Position numbers and translations under genes: made by a program. The notes under the pieces were generated by a model. That model made no database searches. It worked only from the letters and a program-made list of their open reading frames with translations, and was not told the DNA's origin. Shown piece by piece: positions 7,889-16,939 of a stretch of DNA of 21,617 bases. The stretch covers positions 1-21,617 of the forward strand of contig DASSJN010000258.1 of the NCBI GenBank assembly GCA_035691185.1, in the 5' to 3' direction. Every line of letters starts with the position of its first letter. Within the stretch, counting starts at the first letter, position 1. This DNA comes from RPQJ01 sp035691185 (GTDB lineage Bacteria; Pseudomonadota; Gammaproteobacteria; Steroidobacterales; Steroidobacteraceae).

Positions 7889-8848
7889 ATGAACATGCCT
7901 GCGAAGGAAATCGTGTTCGTCTTCCGCCGCAGCCAGTTCAGGCACGGCAGCACGACCATGCGCGCCCACCAGTTGTGCCGACAGGTCGCTCCGCATCTTC
8001 CGGCAGGATGGCGTGCGTCGCTGTCCGGTCTGCCGACTCCCGGATTCCCGCTCCTGCAACTGCTCTGGGCAAAGCGGATGAAGGCCGGCACCGCCCTTTT
8101 CGTCACCAAGCACGCCGCGAAGAAGCTTCTCCCGGAGACACTGGCGCTTCTCCATCGGCGACGCTGCGTGATCTGCCTCGACTACGTCGATGGCGACCTG
8201 CGCAACATGCGGGCCGAGGGCGTCGATGTTCACCTGTCCTGTTCGCTGGCCGGCAAGCGCGAAATGGAACGGCTGCAGGCGGAAAGCCGTTCATCGGGCC
8301 GGCCGATCACGGGACGGGTCGGACTTCTGTTCCACAACGTGGACTCGCGTCTGCTCGGCACCGGTCCGCTGCCCGGCGACAGGTTGCGCAGCGTCTATTT
8401 CGGCTCGATGCGCCGGGCGTTTCTGCCCGAGGCCGTGGCGCGCAGGATCGAGGTGCTGGATGCGGGGAATACGCAGGCAGCCAGGCGGTCGATCGCTCGC
8501 CTTGCCGACTACAACTTTCACTACTGCGTATCGCCAGCCGTGTCCTTCGCTCCCCGTATCGTACGGCGGCCTTTCACCAAAGGCTTTACTGCCGCCGCCG
8601 TCGGCGCGAACGTGATCGTCAACCGCGCCGTGGACGACGCGGTGGAGCTCCTGGGGGCCGACTACCCGTACCTGGTGCAGGACCTCAGCGAAGAGGCCGT
8701 GCTGGAACGCCTGGCGTTTGCGACCGAGAGCTTCGGCGGCCCAGAGTGGCGACTCGCCGCTGAGCGAATGGCTGAACTGCGGCGGCTGGTCGAGCCTGTG
8801 GCGCTGGCGCGGCAACTGGTGCAGATCTTCTCCGACGCCATGCGTTGA
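7889..8848 (+). CDS. glycosyltransferase-like protein (GT-B style), unassigned family
   Basis: 319 residues from the ATG at 7889. A GTG at 7877 and an ATG at 7895 are alternatives, and none has a well-spaced ribosome site. No signal peptide is seen. The N-terminus opens with a strand followed by FRRSQFRHGSTTMRAHQL, as in proteins binding a first substrate in an N-terminal Rossmann half. The C-terminal half contains RRPFTKGFTAAAVGANVIV and then a D-D-A-x-E-L-L-G-x-x-Y-P phrase, which resembles the nucleotide-sugar-binding half of GT-B glycosyltransferases acting on surface polysaccharide. No glycosylation genes flank it directly, so acceptor and donor are unknown. Synonymous positions use A/T more freely than in the core genes, suggesting acquisition. 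Confidence 0.7.
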   Translation: MNMPAKEIVFVFRRSQFRHGSTTMRAHQLCRQVAPHLPAGWRASLSGLPTPGFPLLQLLWAKRMKAGTALFVTKHAAKKLLPETLALLHRRRCVICLDYVDGDLRNMRAEGVDVHLSCSLAGKREMERLQAESRSSGRPITGRVGLLFHNVDSRLLGTGPLPGDRLRSVYFGSMRRAFLPEAVARRIEVLDAGNTQAARRSIARLADYNFHYCVSPAVSFAPRIVRRPFTKGFTAAAVGANVIVNRAVDDAVELLGADYPYLVQDLSEEAVLERLAFATESFGGPEWRLAAERMAELRRLVEPVALARQLVQIFSDAMR

Positions 8849-8903
8849 CCCGCACGAGCCGTCGCATTGCGCAGACCGACAGTCTGCATCGGATTTGCGA
8901 TGA

Positions 8904-9074
8904 TGGTACCCCTGCTTCACCCGCGCAGCCTTGTCGACCCTGCGGCATTCTCCGGTGACGGACTACACGGAAGGATGGCGCCAGCTCGGAACGTGGGACA
9001 GACCCATTCTGTTGATCCGGGTCAACGTCGAACAGGCCGGTGCAGTCAATGCAGCCGTTGTCGGGTTCCTGTAG
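8904..9074 (+). pseudogene. remnant of an alpha/beta-hydrolase gene
   Basis: In this frame 56 codons precede a stop (tag 9072-9074), and a stop lies just before (tga 8901-8903). The residues read FTRAALSTLRH, then TDYTEGWRQLGTWDRPILLI, and after a short step NAAVVGFL. This is the order seen near the end of alpha/beta-hydrolases: a helix before the acid strand, the P-[IV]-L-L-I strand, and the C-terminal helix A-V-x-x-F-L. The catalytic Asp/His region between them is missing, so I read an internal deletion. There is no start codon or ribosome site. The call rests on recalled family patterns only. The rest of 8849-9104 holds nothing I recognise. Confidence 0.45.
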
Positions 9075-9104
9075 GCACGCGCTCATGACCGTCGGCGCGT
9101 CCTC

Positions 9105-10562
9105 TCACTCGAACACTCTCAGGATGCTCTGGTACTTTTCGATATACCAACGATTTTCACGGTTGTATTTCGGGATCGCCACGGGACGGATGCCTGTCGC
9201 ATCCTCTTTCCAGAGACAGGGGCAGACCACTGGCTTCCCCTGAACCTGCTCTCCCGGGCGACGCAGGTCTTCAAGCTTCACGCCCATCCTTTTCATGACG
9301 CCGTAGAGCCTGGCCACATTCCTGGGTCCGCCGTTGTATGCGGCGACCGGGAAGATGCCGAGGACCTGACTGTTGTCGCGATACGCGAGGCGGATATCCG
9401 AACGCATCTGGGACAGTTCGATGTCGAAGAGGCAGATCGCCGCCTTCATGGCGTTCAGGAGATCCGTCGCACCGCGCTCGAAGTCCGGGTCGAGCTTTGC
9501 TGCCGGGCATCGCCTGACCACGAGCGCATAGGTCCCATTGTTCTTCCTGTTCGTAAACTGCATGGGGCCGAGGGCGGATGCGCTTGAGACGCTGTAGCGA
9601 TACGCCTCCTCCCGTTTCAGGCCGTAGTGGCTCAACACCTCGTCGAACGCACCCGCCCCCTTCTTCACGAAGTCCGTGTCATCCGTCTGTTCGATCACCG
9701 CAAGGGTCGCGAGGACTTCAGCCGGTACGACATCTGCGAGCAGCTCTCCCGGAAATGCCACCGCAGGCGCGTGCGCGAGACGCAGTTCCTCGATCGCCTG
9801 CCGCGCCGTGGAGAGAAGGAACTCCTTCCCGCCAGTGACGAAAAGCGTGTCGAACGTGTCTTCGTTGAACGGGAGGTACACGATCGGCTGAGCGGTCTCG
9901 ACGACGGCTCTCCACTTCTTCTTCGCAATGAGAGCACTGTCGAAAACGGGGAATTTCCTCCCGTAGACCTTCAACGGCTCTCCGTCCCTGGAGAAGGCGA
10001 ACATCAGGCGTTCTGCACCCGTGCCGTTCACGTGCCGTGCCCGGATTCCTGGTGTGCGTACGATGAACGAGATGGGCTTCCCGCCGGGCCGCCATTTGAC
10101 GGGAGGACGGGGAATCTCGACATGCGCGATGGACCAGTCCTGCTTCGCCTCGCTCCACAGTGCAAACGCTACCGGACGTCCGCGAAGGACTTTTCTCTTG
10201 CCCTTCCCCGTGAACACATACTCGAGTTCGACCTCACGAAGAATGGACTTCGCCTCGGACACGAGATCGAGGATCACCTCGTGCCGGTCGCGCGCACGCG
10301 CCTCGACGATCACCTCCTCGAGTTCATCGTCGGGAGAGCCGTCTCCATCATGCTCTGATTCGGCAACGACGAGCGGGACCTCCCCTTCTTCCCGTTGTGT
10401 TTCCATCGGGGCCCCGGGCGCTTCCTGGGGGGCAGCTTCTTCCGCGATGGAGACGGGCTCTCCTTCACCGTAGACGCCTCCCGTCGTCGCACATGCAGTG
10501 CAGACCGAGCAAACGAGAACGAGGAGAGCCTGGACTGCGCTGCGGGTCACGAGGGTATGCAC
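9105..10562 (-). CDS. lytic transglycosylase (SLT-like), probable lipoprotein, with long N-terminal region
   Basis: 485 residues from the GTG at 10562, chosen because AGGA precedes it at good spacing; a TTG five codons earlier is the alternative. The N-terminus is a signal with hydrophobic stretch 10-20 and possible lipobox ending at Cys24, though the -3 residue is Cys, which is atypical. Residues 35-90 are Glu/Asp/Pro-rich and probably unstructured. Residues 95-260 form an unrecognised domain. The C-terminal third has the SLT pattern: VIEQTD with probable catalytic Glu291, ASALGPMQF (328-336), and AYNGGPRNV (408-416). These enzymes cleave the MurNAc-GlcNAc bond of peptidoglycan. The start region of this third is farther from the Glu than in Slt70. 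GC is visibly lower than in neighbours; it stands alone. Confidence 0.83.
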   Translation of the reverse strand: MHTLVTRSAVQALLVLVCSVCTACATTGGVYGEGEPVSIAEEAAPQEAPGAPMETQREEGEVPLVVAESEHDGDGSPDDELEEVIVEARARDRHEVILDLVSEAKSILREVELEYVFTGKGKRKVLRGRPVAFALWSEAKQDWSIAHVEIPRPPVKWRPGGKPISFIVRTPGIRARHVNGTGAERLMFAFSRDGEPLKVYGRKFPVFDSALIAKKKWRAVVETAQPIVYLPFNEDTFDTLFVTGGKEFLLSTARQAIEELRLAHAPAVAFPGELLADVVPAEVLATLAVIEQTDDTDFVKKGAGAFDEVLSHYGLKREEAYRYSVSSASALGPMQFTNRKNNGTYALVVRRCPAAKLDPDFERGATDLLNAMKAAICLFDIELSQMRSDIRLAYRDNSQVLGIFPVAAYNGGPRNVARLYGVMKRMGVKLEDLRRPGEQVQGKPVVCPCLWKEDATGIRPVAIPKYNRENRWYIEKYQSILRVFE

Positions 10563-10745
10563 CAGGATTCCTGTCAATGGACGGGTGATCGGAATCTCGC
10601 GCGGAGAGTGTCTGCAATGTCAACTGGGACAGGATGCTGGGCCGCAACGGCCTTGTCCGCCGCGGGGCAGGGCCCGACGCGTGGACTGTGCACGCCGGAG
10701 GCACCCCCAGGCGGTGTGCCAGGGGAATCCCCAGCACCAGGAGGG

Positions 10746-10776
10746 AAAGGCCCCGGGGAGAGCCCCCGGGCCTTTT
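10746..10776. terminator. intrinsic terminator between hppA and the transglycosylase gene
   Basis: AAAGGCCC, one mismatch, GGGG, AGAG loop, CCCC, mismatch, GGGCCTTT. The stem is followed by TTTTCTTC on the plus strand and by TTTCCC on the minus strand. It lies about 65 bases past the hppA stop in hppA's direction, so it most likely ends the pfp-hppA transcript and can act in both directions. Confidence 0.7.
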
Positions 10777-10787
10777 CTTCGATCACC

Positions 10788-10834
10788 GTCCCCCGCGCTT
10801 CGCGCGGCCTCTCCCGCAGGCGGAGAGGGGAGGG
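10788..10834 (-). repeat. two-hairpin palindromic repeat, copy 1
   Basis: Read on the minus strand: an imperfect stem CCTCTCCGCC / GCGGGAGAGG, then CCGCGC, three bases, GCGCGG. The layout (10-bp CTCTCC-type stem followed directly by a short stem with a 3-base loop) is the same as the copies at 14369-14412 and 15205-15255. It follows the hppA stop by a few bases. Confidence 0.55.
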
Positions 10835-10840
10835 AGATCA

Positions 10841-12877
<2,037 letters not shown>

Positions 12878-12934
12878 GCTCATGCCTCCCCGGAAGGGTC
12901 TCGATCGAAGCCTGTTTCACGCTGGATGTATGCC

Positions 12935-12968
12935 CGGGCCGGCGGGGTCTGCGCCCCGTCGGGGCCCG
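12935..12968 (-). promoter_or_regulatory. stem-loop in the pfp-hppA intercistronic gap
   Basis: On the minus strand a hairpin with arms CCGACGGGG and CCCCGCCGG (one mismatch, six-base loop) is extended by CGGG/CCCG across a two-base bulge. TTTTTT lies on its 5' side (3' side on the plus strand), so it is not a normal terminator for pfp. It may be a processing or stability element that adjusts hppA relative to pfp. Confidence 0.45.
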
Positions 12969-12983
12969 AAAAAAGGCGCGGGA

Positions 12984-14258
12984 CTATACCACAAAGGCGG
13001 TCTTGAGCTTCTTCCGGACCGGCCTGTTGCGCAGAACGACGTAGCGCGGCAGGCCACCCTCGTAGGGCGGGTAGTCCTCGCCCTGGATCAGTGGTGCGAG
13101 GTATTGCCGGCACTTCGCCGTGATGTGGAAACCGTCCGGCGTGATGTAGTCGCGCGGCATCATCTTCTCGACGTTGGCGACCTTGTCGAGCGGCGCCATC
13201 CCGATCTTCCAGCGATACGGGCGGTTCGATGTGCGCACGATGGCCGGCATGACGGAGTTGTGGCCCTGGACCGCGAACTCCACCGCGGCCTTGCCGACCG
13301 CGTACGCCTGCTCGACGTCGACCTTCGAGGCGATGTGCCGCGCCGCACGCTGCAGGTAGTCCGCGACGGCCCAGTGGTACTTGTAGCCGAGCCTGTCCTT
13401 GACGAGTTGTGCGACCACCGGGCCGACGCCGCCGAGTTGAGCGTGACCGAACGCGTCCCGCGTGCCGGCGTCGGCCAGGAACTTGCCCTCGACGTTCCGG
13501 ACGCCTTCGGAGACGACGATGGCGCAGTAGCCGTGCTTTTCGACGGACTCCTTCGTGCGCGCGAGGAACCGCTCCTCGTCGAACGCGATCTCGGGGAACA
13601 GGATGACGTGGGGTGCGTCGCCGGCCTTCTTCGCGGCGAGGCCGCCGGCGGCCGCGATCCAGCCGGCATGGCGGCCCATCACCTCGAGCACGAACACCTT
13701 GGTCGAGGTCTTCGCCATCGACGCCACGTCGAAGCCCGCCTCGCGGATCGAGACCGCCACGTACTTGGCGACCGAGCCGAAGCCCGGGCAGCAGTCGGTG
13801 ATCGGCAAGTCGTTGTCGACCGTCTTCGGCACGTGGATCGCCTGCAGCGGGTACCCCATCTTCCCGGCCAGCATCGAGACCTTGTAGCAGGTGTCGGCGG
13901 AGTCGCCGCCGCCGTTGTAGAAGAAGTAGCCGATGTCGTGCGCCTTGAAGACCTCGATCAGGCGTTCGTACTCGCGGGGGTCGTTCTCGAACTTCTTGAG
14001 CTTGTAGCGCGCGGAGCCGAAGGCGCCGGCGGGCGTGTGCCGCAGTGCCCGGATGTCGGCGGCGCTCTCCTTGCTGGTGTCGATCAGGTCCTCGTGCAAC
14101 GCGCCGAGGATGCCGTTGCGTCCCGCGTAGACGACGCCGATGTGGCGCTTGTGCTTGCGCGCGGTCTCGATGACGCCGCAGGCCGAGGCATTGATGACGG
14201 CGGTGGCGCCGCCGGACTGGGCATAGAACGCATTGCGCGGACGCACGGGTGGCTTCAT
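12984..14258 (-). CDS. pfp: pyrophosphate-dependent 6-phosphofructokinase
   Basis: 424 residues. The enzyme reversibly phosphorylates fructose 6-phosphate using PPi, in the cytoplasm. Both markers separating PPi- from ATP-dependent enzymes are visible. The ATP-type GGDGT loop is replaced by GGGDSAD (116-122), putting Asp119 where ATP enzymes have Gly. Lys145 precedes TVDND in PKTVDND, where ATP enzymes have Gly. Catalytic Asp148 and the substrate motif MGRHAGW (194-200) are present; the N-terminal nucleotide loop is SGGATAVINAS. ATG at 14258 has GGAG upstream and a possible TATTAT -10 at 14306-14311. Being next to hppA supports a PPi-based glycolytic/gluconeogenic cycle. No ATP-dependent PfkA is visible in this window. 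Confidence 0.95.
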   Translation of the reverse strand: MKPPVRPRNAFYAQSGGATAVINASACGVIETARKHKRHIGVVYAGRNGILGALHEDLIDTSKESAADIRALRHTPAGAFGSARYKLKKFENDPREYERLIEVFKAHDIGYFFYNGGGDSADTCYKVSMLAGKMGYPLQAIHVPKTVDNDLPITDCCPGFGSVAKYVAVSIREAGFDVASMAKTSTKVFVLEVMGRHAGWIAAAGGLAAKKAGDAPHVILFPEIAFDEERFLARTKESVEKHGYCAIVVSEGVRNVEGKFLADAGTRDAFGHAQLGGVGPVVAQLVKDRLGYKYHWAVADYLQRAARHIASKVDVEQAYAVGKAAVEFAVQGHNSVMPAIVRTSNRPYRWKIGMAPLDKVANVEKMMPRDYITPDGFHITAKCRQYLAPLIQGEDYPPYEGGLPRYVVLRNRPVRKKLKTAFVV

Positions 14259-14305
14259 CGCGGCTCCAGCGAAAATTTACGCGGGGCAGTGAGTTCGAAC
14301 TGGAA

Positions 14306-14311
14306 ATAATA
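14306..14311 (-). promoter_or_regulatory. candidate -10 box of the pfp-hppA operon
   Basis: TATTAT on the minus strand lies in an unusually A/T-rich patch (about 14300-14317) and would give a leader of about 40 bases ahead of pfp. No clear -35 partner is seen. Confidence 0.4.
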
Positions 14312-14368
14312 CAAGAAAGCGGATGGTGGATCGCGGACGGCGGACAAGCGCGGCTGCGTCGCTCGTTA

Positions 14369-14412
14369 CCTCTCCCGCGCGCGGGAGAGGTCGGCCAGCG
14401 GCCGGGAGAGGG
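14369..14412 (+). repeat. two-hairpin palindromic repeat, copy 2
   Basis: A perfect 22-base palindrome (CCTCTCCCGC, GC, GCGGGAGAGG at 14369-14390) is followed by CGGCC, three bases, GGCCG (14392-14404) and GGAGAGGG. It lies in the divergent pfp-adk gap. It has the same layout as 15205-15255. Confidence 0.65.
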
Positions 14413-14438
14413 CTCCGGCTGTCCGCCAGCCGGTACCC

Positions 14439-14467
14439 TAGACACTGGACACTAGACACTTTAGGGT
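14439..14467 (+). promoter_or_regulatory. candidate adk promoter overlapping a GACACT heptamer repeat
   Basis: TAGACA (-35-like, 14439-14444), a 17-base spacer and TAGGGT (-10-like, 14462-14467) would start a transcript about 30 bases before adk. The spacer is made of GACACTG, GACACTA, GACACT (14441-14460), a heptamer repeated almost three times. Both boxes are imperfect. Confidence 0.3.
14441..14460. repeat. tandem heptamer GACACTN, about three copies
   Basis: GACACT occurs three times at exact 7-base spacing upstream of adk, within the divergent gap. It could be a binding site or a slippage-prone tract. Confidence 0.6.
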
Positions 14468-14503
14468 TCACGCCCCGGTCAAGTCCGCGGACGGCGTTCT
14501 AGA

Positions 14504-15163
14504 ATGAGACTCGTACTACTCGGCGCGCCCGGCTCCGGCAAGGGCACGCAGGCACAGCGGCTGCGCGACCAGAAGGGCATCCCGCAGGTGTCGTCGGGCG
14601 ACTTGCTGCGCGACGCCGTCGCCCGCGGCACCGAGCTCGGCAAGCGCGCCAAGGCCGCGATGGATGCGGGCGAACTCGTGACCGACGACGTCGTGCTCGG
14701 CCTGATCCGGGAGCGCATCGGCCGGCCGGACGCCGAGGCGGGTTTCATCCTCGACGGGTATCCGCGCAACGTCGCGCAGGCCGACGCGCTGGACCGGTTG
14801 CTGGGCGAACTCGGGCAGCCGCTCGACTCGGTAGTGCTGATGAAGGTCGACGAGAAGGCGCTGTTCATGCGCCTGACCGGTCGGCGCACCTGCCCGGCCT
14901 GCGGCAAGGTGTTCAACGTCTACTCCTCGCCGTCGGACAAGGGCGACCGCTGCGACCGCCCCGAACACGGCGCCGACGCGCCCGTGCTCAAGCAGCGCGA
15001 CGACGACAAGGAAGACGTGATCGAGAACAGGCTCAAGGTCTACAACGCGCAGACGAGCCCGTTGATCGAGCACTACAAGGCGCGCGGGCTGCTCAAGGTC
15101 GTCAACGCCGACCAGCCCGTCGACCGCGTCTACGCGGAATTCGTCAAGATCGCCGGCGCCTGA
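14504..15163 (+). CDS. adk: adenylate kinase
   Basis: 219 residues, the long bacterial form. It catalyses ATP + AMP = 2 ADP in the cytoplasm. The P-loop GAPGSGKGTQ starts at residue 7, the AMP-binding region VSSGDLLR is at 29-36, FILDGYPR at 81-88, and the LID spans about 122-159. The LID keeps three zinc-type cysteines (Cys130, Cys133, Cys150), but position 153, normally Cys or Asp, is Pro; His155 might substitute. The conserved MRLVLLGAPG start fixes the ATG at 14504, yet no Shine-Dalgarno is visible; the ATG sits in the palindrome TTCTAGAATG. It diverges from pfp and converges on rnd. An adenylate kinase beside two PPi enzymes is a sensible energy-charge grouping. Confidence 0.97.
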   Translation: MRLVLLGAPGSGKGTQAQRLRDQKGIPQVSSGDLLRDAVARGTELGKRAKAAMDAGELVTDDVVLGLIRERIGRPDAEAGFILDGYPRNVAQADALDRLLGELGQPLDSVVLMKVDEKALFMRLTGRRTCPACGKVFNVYSSPSDKGDRCDRPEHGADAPVLKQRDDDKEDVIENRLKVYNAQTSPLIEHYKARGLLKVVNADQPVDRVYAEFVKIAGA

Positions 15164-15171
15164 CGCTGCCA

Positions 15172-15195
15172 GGCCGGCCGCAGGCCGGGTGACGG
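15172..15195 (+). repeat. half copy of the two-hairpin repeat (second hairpin only)
   Basis: This stretch repeats 15231-15254 with only two differences over 24 bases and begins eight bases after the adk stop. Only the CGGCC, three bases, GGCCG stem and its tail are present. Confidence 0.6.
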
Positions 15196-15204
15196 CCATC
15201 GACT

Positions 15205-15255
15205 CTCACCTCGCCCGCTCCAGCGGGAGAGGTCGGCCGCAGGCCGGGTGAGGGT
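15205..15255 (+). repeat. two-hairpin palindromic repeat, copy 3, between convergent adk and rnd
   Basis: A stem CCTC-g-CCCGCT / AGCGGG-a-GAGG with a two-base loop (15209-15232) is followed by CGGCC, gca, GGCCG (15234-15246) and GGTGAGGG. It ends five bases before the rnd stop, so it may serve as a shared transcript-end stem for both genes. There is no T-run. Confidence 0.65.
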
Positions 15256-15259
15256 CGTC

Positions 15260-16363
15260 TCAGCGCGTGAGCGCCAGCAACCGCTCGCCCAGCACCTGCC
15301 CGCGCCATCCGCGCGTGAGCGGGCTCTGTTCCAGGGGGATCGACCCGAACGCGATTGCCTCGACGTCGCGCCGCGTGGCGAGAATTTCGGCCGCGATGCC
15401 GAGCGCCGTCGCCTCGTCGCGCACCGCTTTGAGCAGCGACGCCGCCAGCGCCTGTTCCTCGTTCGTCGGACGTCGCGGCGCTTCGAGCGGCGCCGGCAAC
15501 TCACCGCTGCGTGCCGCCTGCACGAGCGCCAGCAGTTCATCCCCGCGCCTGCGCACGACGCCGGCCGGCAGCGATTCGATGGCTTCGAGCGCCGCAACCG
15601 AGTCCGGGGCGCGCGTCGCGATCGCGTAGAGCGCCTCGTCCGAGAGTATCCATGACCGCGGCTTGTCCGAGTCGATCGCACGCCGCTCACGCCACTCGGC
15701 GAGCGCACGCGCGACTGCCTGTTCCTGCGGCCCCAGACGGTTCAATCCCTTCAGTCGCCGCCACGCGGTGGCGGGGTCGGTGTGGTAGAGCGCCGGGCTC
15801 TCGTAAGCGGCCGTCTCCTCCTCGACCCAGCCGGCCCGGCCTTTCGCGGCAAGCGCACTCGCCAGCTCCCGGTGCAGCACGAGCAGGTGATGCACGTCGT
15901 CCGCCGCATAGGCGAGTTGCGCGGCGGAGAGCGGTCGCCTGGACCAGTCGGTCCGTGTCTGGCCCTTGTCGATCGAATGTCCGAGCTGACGCGCGACGAG
16001 TTCCGCATAGCCCACCTGTGCCGGGAACCCGAGCAGCGCCGCGGCCACCTGGGTGTCGAAGAGCGGCCCCGGCACCGCGCCGCCCGCGAGCTGCAGCACT
16101 TCGAGGTCCTGCCGCGCGGCGTGAAGGATCTTGAGCTTGCCGCGGTCCTGCAGCAGCTCGTGCAGGGGCGCAAGGTCGAGCTCCGCCAGTGGGTCGATCA
16201 AAAGGCAGTCCGTCTCGGTCGCGATCTGCACGAGGCAGAGCTGCGCGTGATAGGTGCGCTCGCGCATGAATTCCGTGTCGAGCGCGAGCCGGTCGGCGCT
16301 GCGCAGCCGGAACAGGGCGGCGTCCAGTTGGTCGGCTTCGCGGATCAGCATCGCTTCGCGCAT
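15260..16363 (-). CDS. rnd: ribonuclease D
   Basis: 367 residues, close to the usual ~370. It is a 3'-5' exoribonuclease that matures tRNA 3' ends. The DEDDy catalytic set is intact: LDTEF with Asp29 and Glu31, HAARQDLEVL with Asp86, and YAADD with Tyr152 and Asp156. The RNA-binding HRDC-like regions follow (about 205-285, with LNRLGPQEQAVARALAEWRE, and a weaker one to the end). ATG at 16363 is chosen for the AGGTGA eight bases upstream; an ATG at 16351 is internal. It converges with adk and diverges from the small membrane protein, whose candidate promoter lies about 20 bases away. Confidence 0.95.
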   Translation of the reverse strand: MREAMLIREADQLDAALFRLRSADRLALDTEFMRERTYHAQLCLVQIATETDCLLIDPLAELDLAPLHELLQDRGKLKILHAARQDLEVLQLAGGAVPGPLFDTQVAAALLGFPAQVGYAELVARQLGHSIDKGQTRTDWSRRPLSAAQLAYAADDVHHLLVLHRELASALAAKGRAGWVEEETAAYESPALYHTDPATAWRRLKGLNRLGPQEQAVARALAEWRERRAIDSDKPRSWILSDEALYAIATRAPDSVAALEAIESLPAGVVRRRGDELLALVQAARSGELPAPLEAPRRPTNEEQALAASLLKAVRDEATALGIAAEILATRRDVEAIAFGSIPLEQSPLTRGWRGQVLGERLLALTR

Positions 16364-16382
16364 CGGGCGGGTCACCTGCGTG

Positions 16383-16388
16383 TAGAAT
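16383..16388 (+). promoter_or_regulatory. candidate -10 box of the membrane-protein-mpl-lonN cluster
   Basis: TAGAAT, five of six matches to the -10 consensus, 29 bases before the GTG start. No convincing -35 is visible. The gap is shared with the divergent rnd start. Confidence 0.4.
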
Positions 16389-16417
16389 CGCCGTTCCTCA
16401 GGCCGCCGCGTCGCTCC

Positions 16418-16936
16418 GTGCTGCAATTCCTGAAGGTCTTCCTCGACATCGTACTCTGGCGCCGCGGCCCGCAGGACCTCCCTGCATCGTCGCTGTTGCT
16501 CGCGTTGTCGGCCGTCGCCTATGTCGGGGTCAGCATCGCGCAGCTTGCCATGCTCGAGGAGCCGGCGACCGCATGGCTCGTGTTCGTCGTGCTCGATCCC
16601 GTGCTGCTCGTCGCGGGAACCTGGCTGCTGCTGCGACTGTTCGATCGACGTGAGCGTTTCCTGCAGACCGCGACCGCCGTGCTCGGCACGGGCGCCCTGC
16701 TCGGCGTGGCGCTGTTCCTGCCGATGCAGTGGCTGCTCGCGGCGCTCGGCGTCCAGGCGGAGTCCACCGGCGCCGGCATCGCGGCGCTTGCGCTCGTCGT
16801 CGTCTTCGCGCTCGTGACGGGGCGCATTCTCAAGCTCGCGACCGATTCGAACCTGTTCACGGGCATCGCCCTGTCGCTCACCTATTTCCTGCTCATCAAC
16901 CTGCTGCTCGAAGTCGCGGCAGGCGGAGGACCCTGA
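16418..16936 (+). CDS. small polytopic membrane protein of unknown function
   Basis: 172 residues with about five hydrophobic segments (about 24-46, 52-74, 83-111, 117-135, 145-166). A short amphipathic N-terminus, MLQFLKVFLDIVLWRRGPQDLPAS, precedes them. The look is that of a Yip1-like or similar small inner-membrane family, but I cannot assign it. The GTG at 16418 is the first start after the candidate promoter and gives the N-terminus just described; no good ribosome site is visible. The stop is only three bases before the mpl start, so the genes are probably translationally coupled. A role in envelope or murein-precursor traffic is suggested only by that neighbour. Confidence 0.78.
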   Translation: MLQFLKVFLDIVLWRRGPQDLPASSLLLALSAVAYVGVSIAQLAMLEEPATAWLVFVVLDPVLLVAGTWLLLRLFDRRERFLQTATAVLGTGALLGVALFLPMQWLLAALGVQAESTGAGIAALALVVVFALVTGRILKLATDSNLFTGIALSLTYFLLINLLLEVAAGGGP

Positions 16937-16939
16937 ACC

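Noticed and set aside
8685..9086. Minus-strand 133-codon frame after the transglycosylase gene
   Set aside because: It overlaps the end of the glycosyltransferase-like gene and has no recognisable domain; the hydrolase-like reading of the other strand is better, though not proven.
10618..10623. TTGACA on the minus strand ahead of the transglycosylase gene
   Set aside because: No acceptable -10 lies at 16-18 bases; best spacing is 19 to a weak box.
12884..12983. Riboswitch (such as a fluoride type) ahead of the pyrophosphatase
   Set aside because: The gap holds a simple hairpin and none of the conserved fluoride-riboswitch wording.
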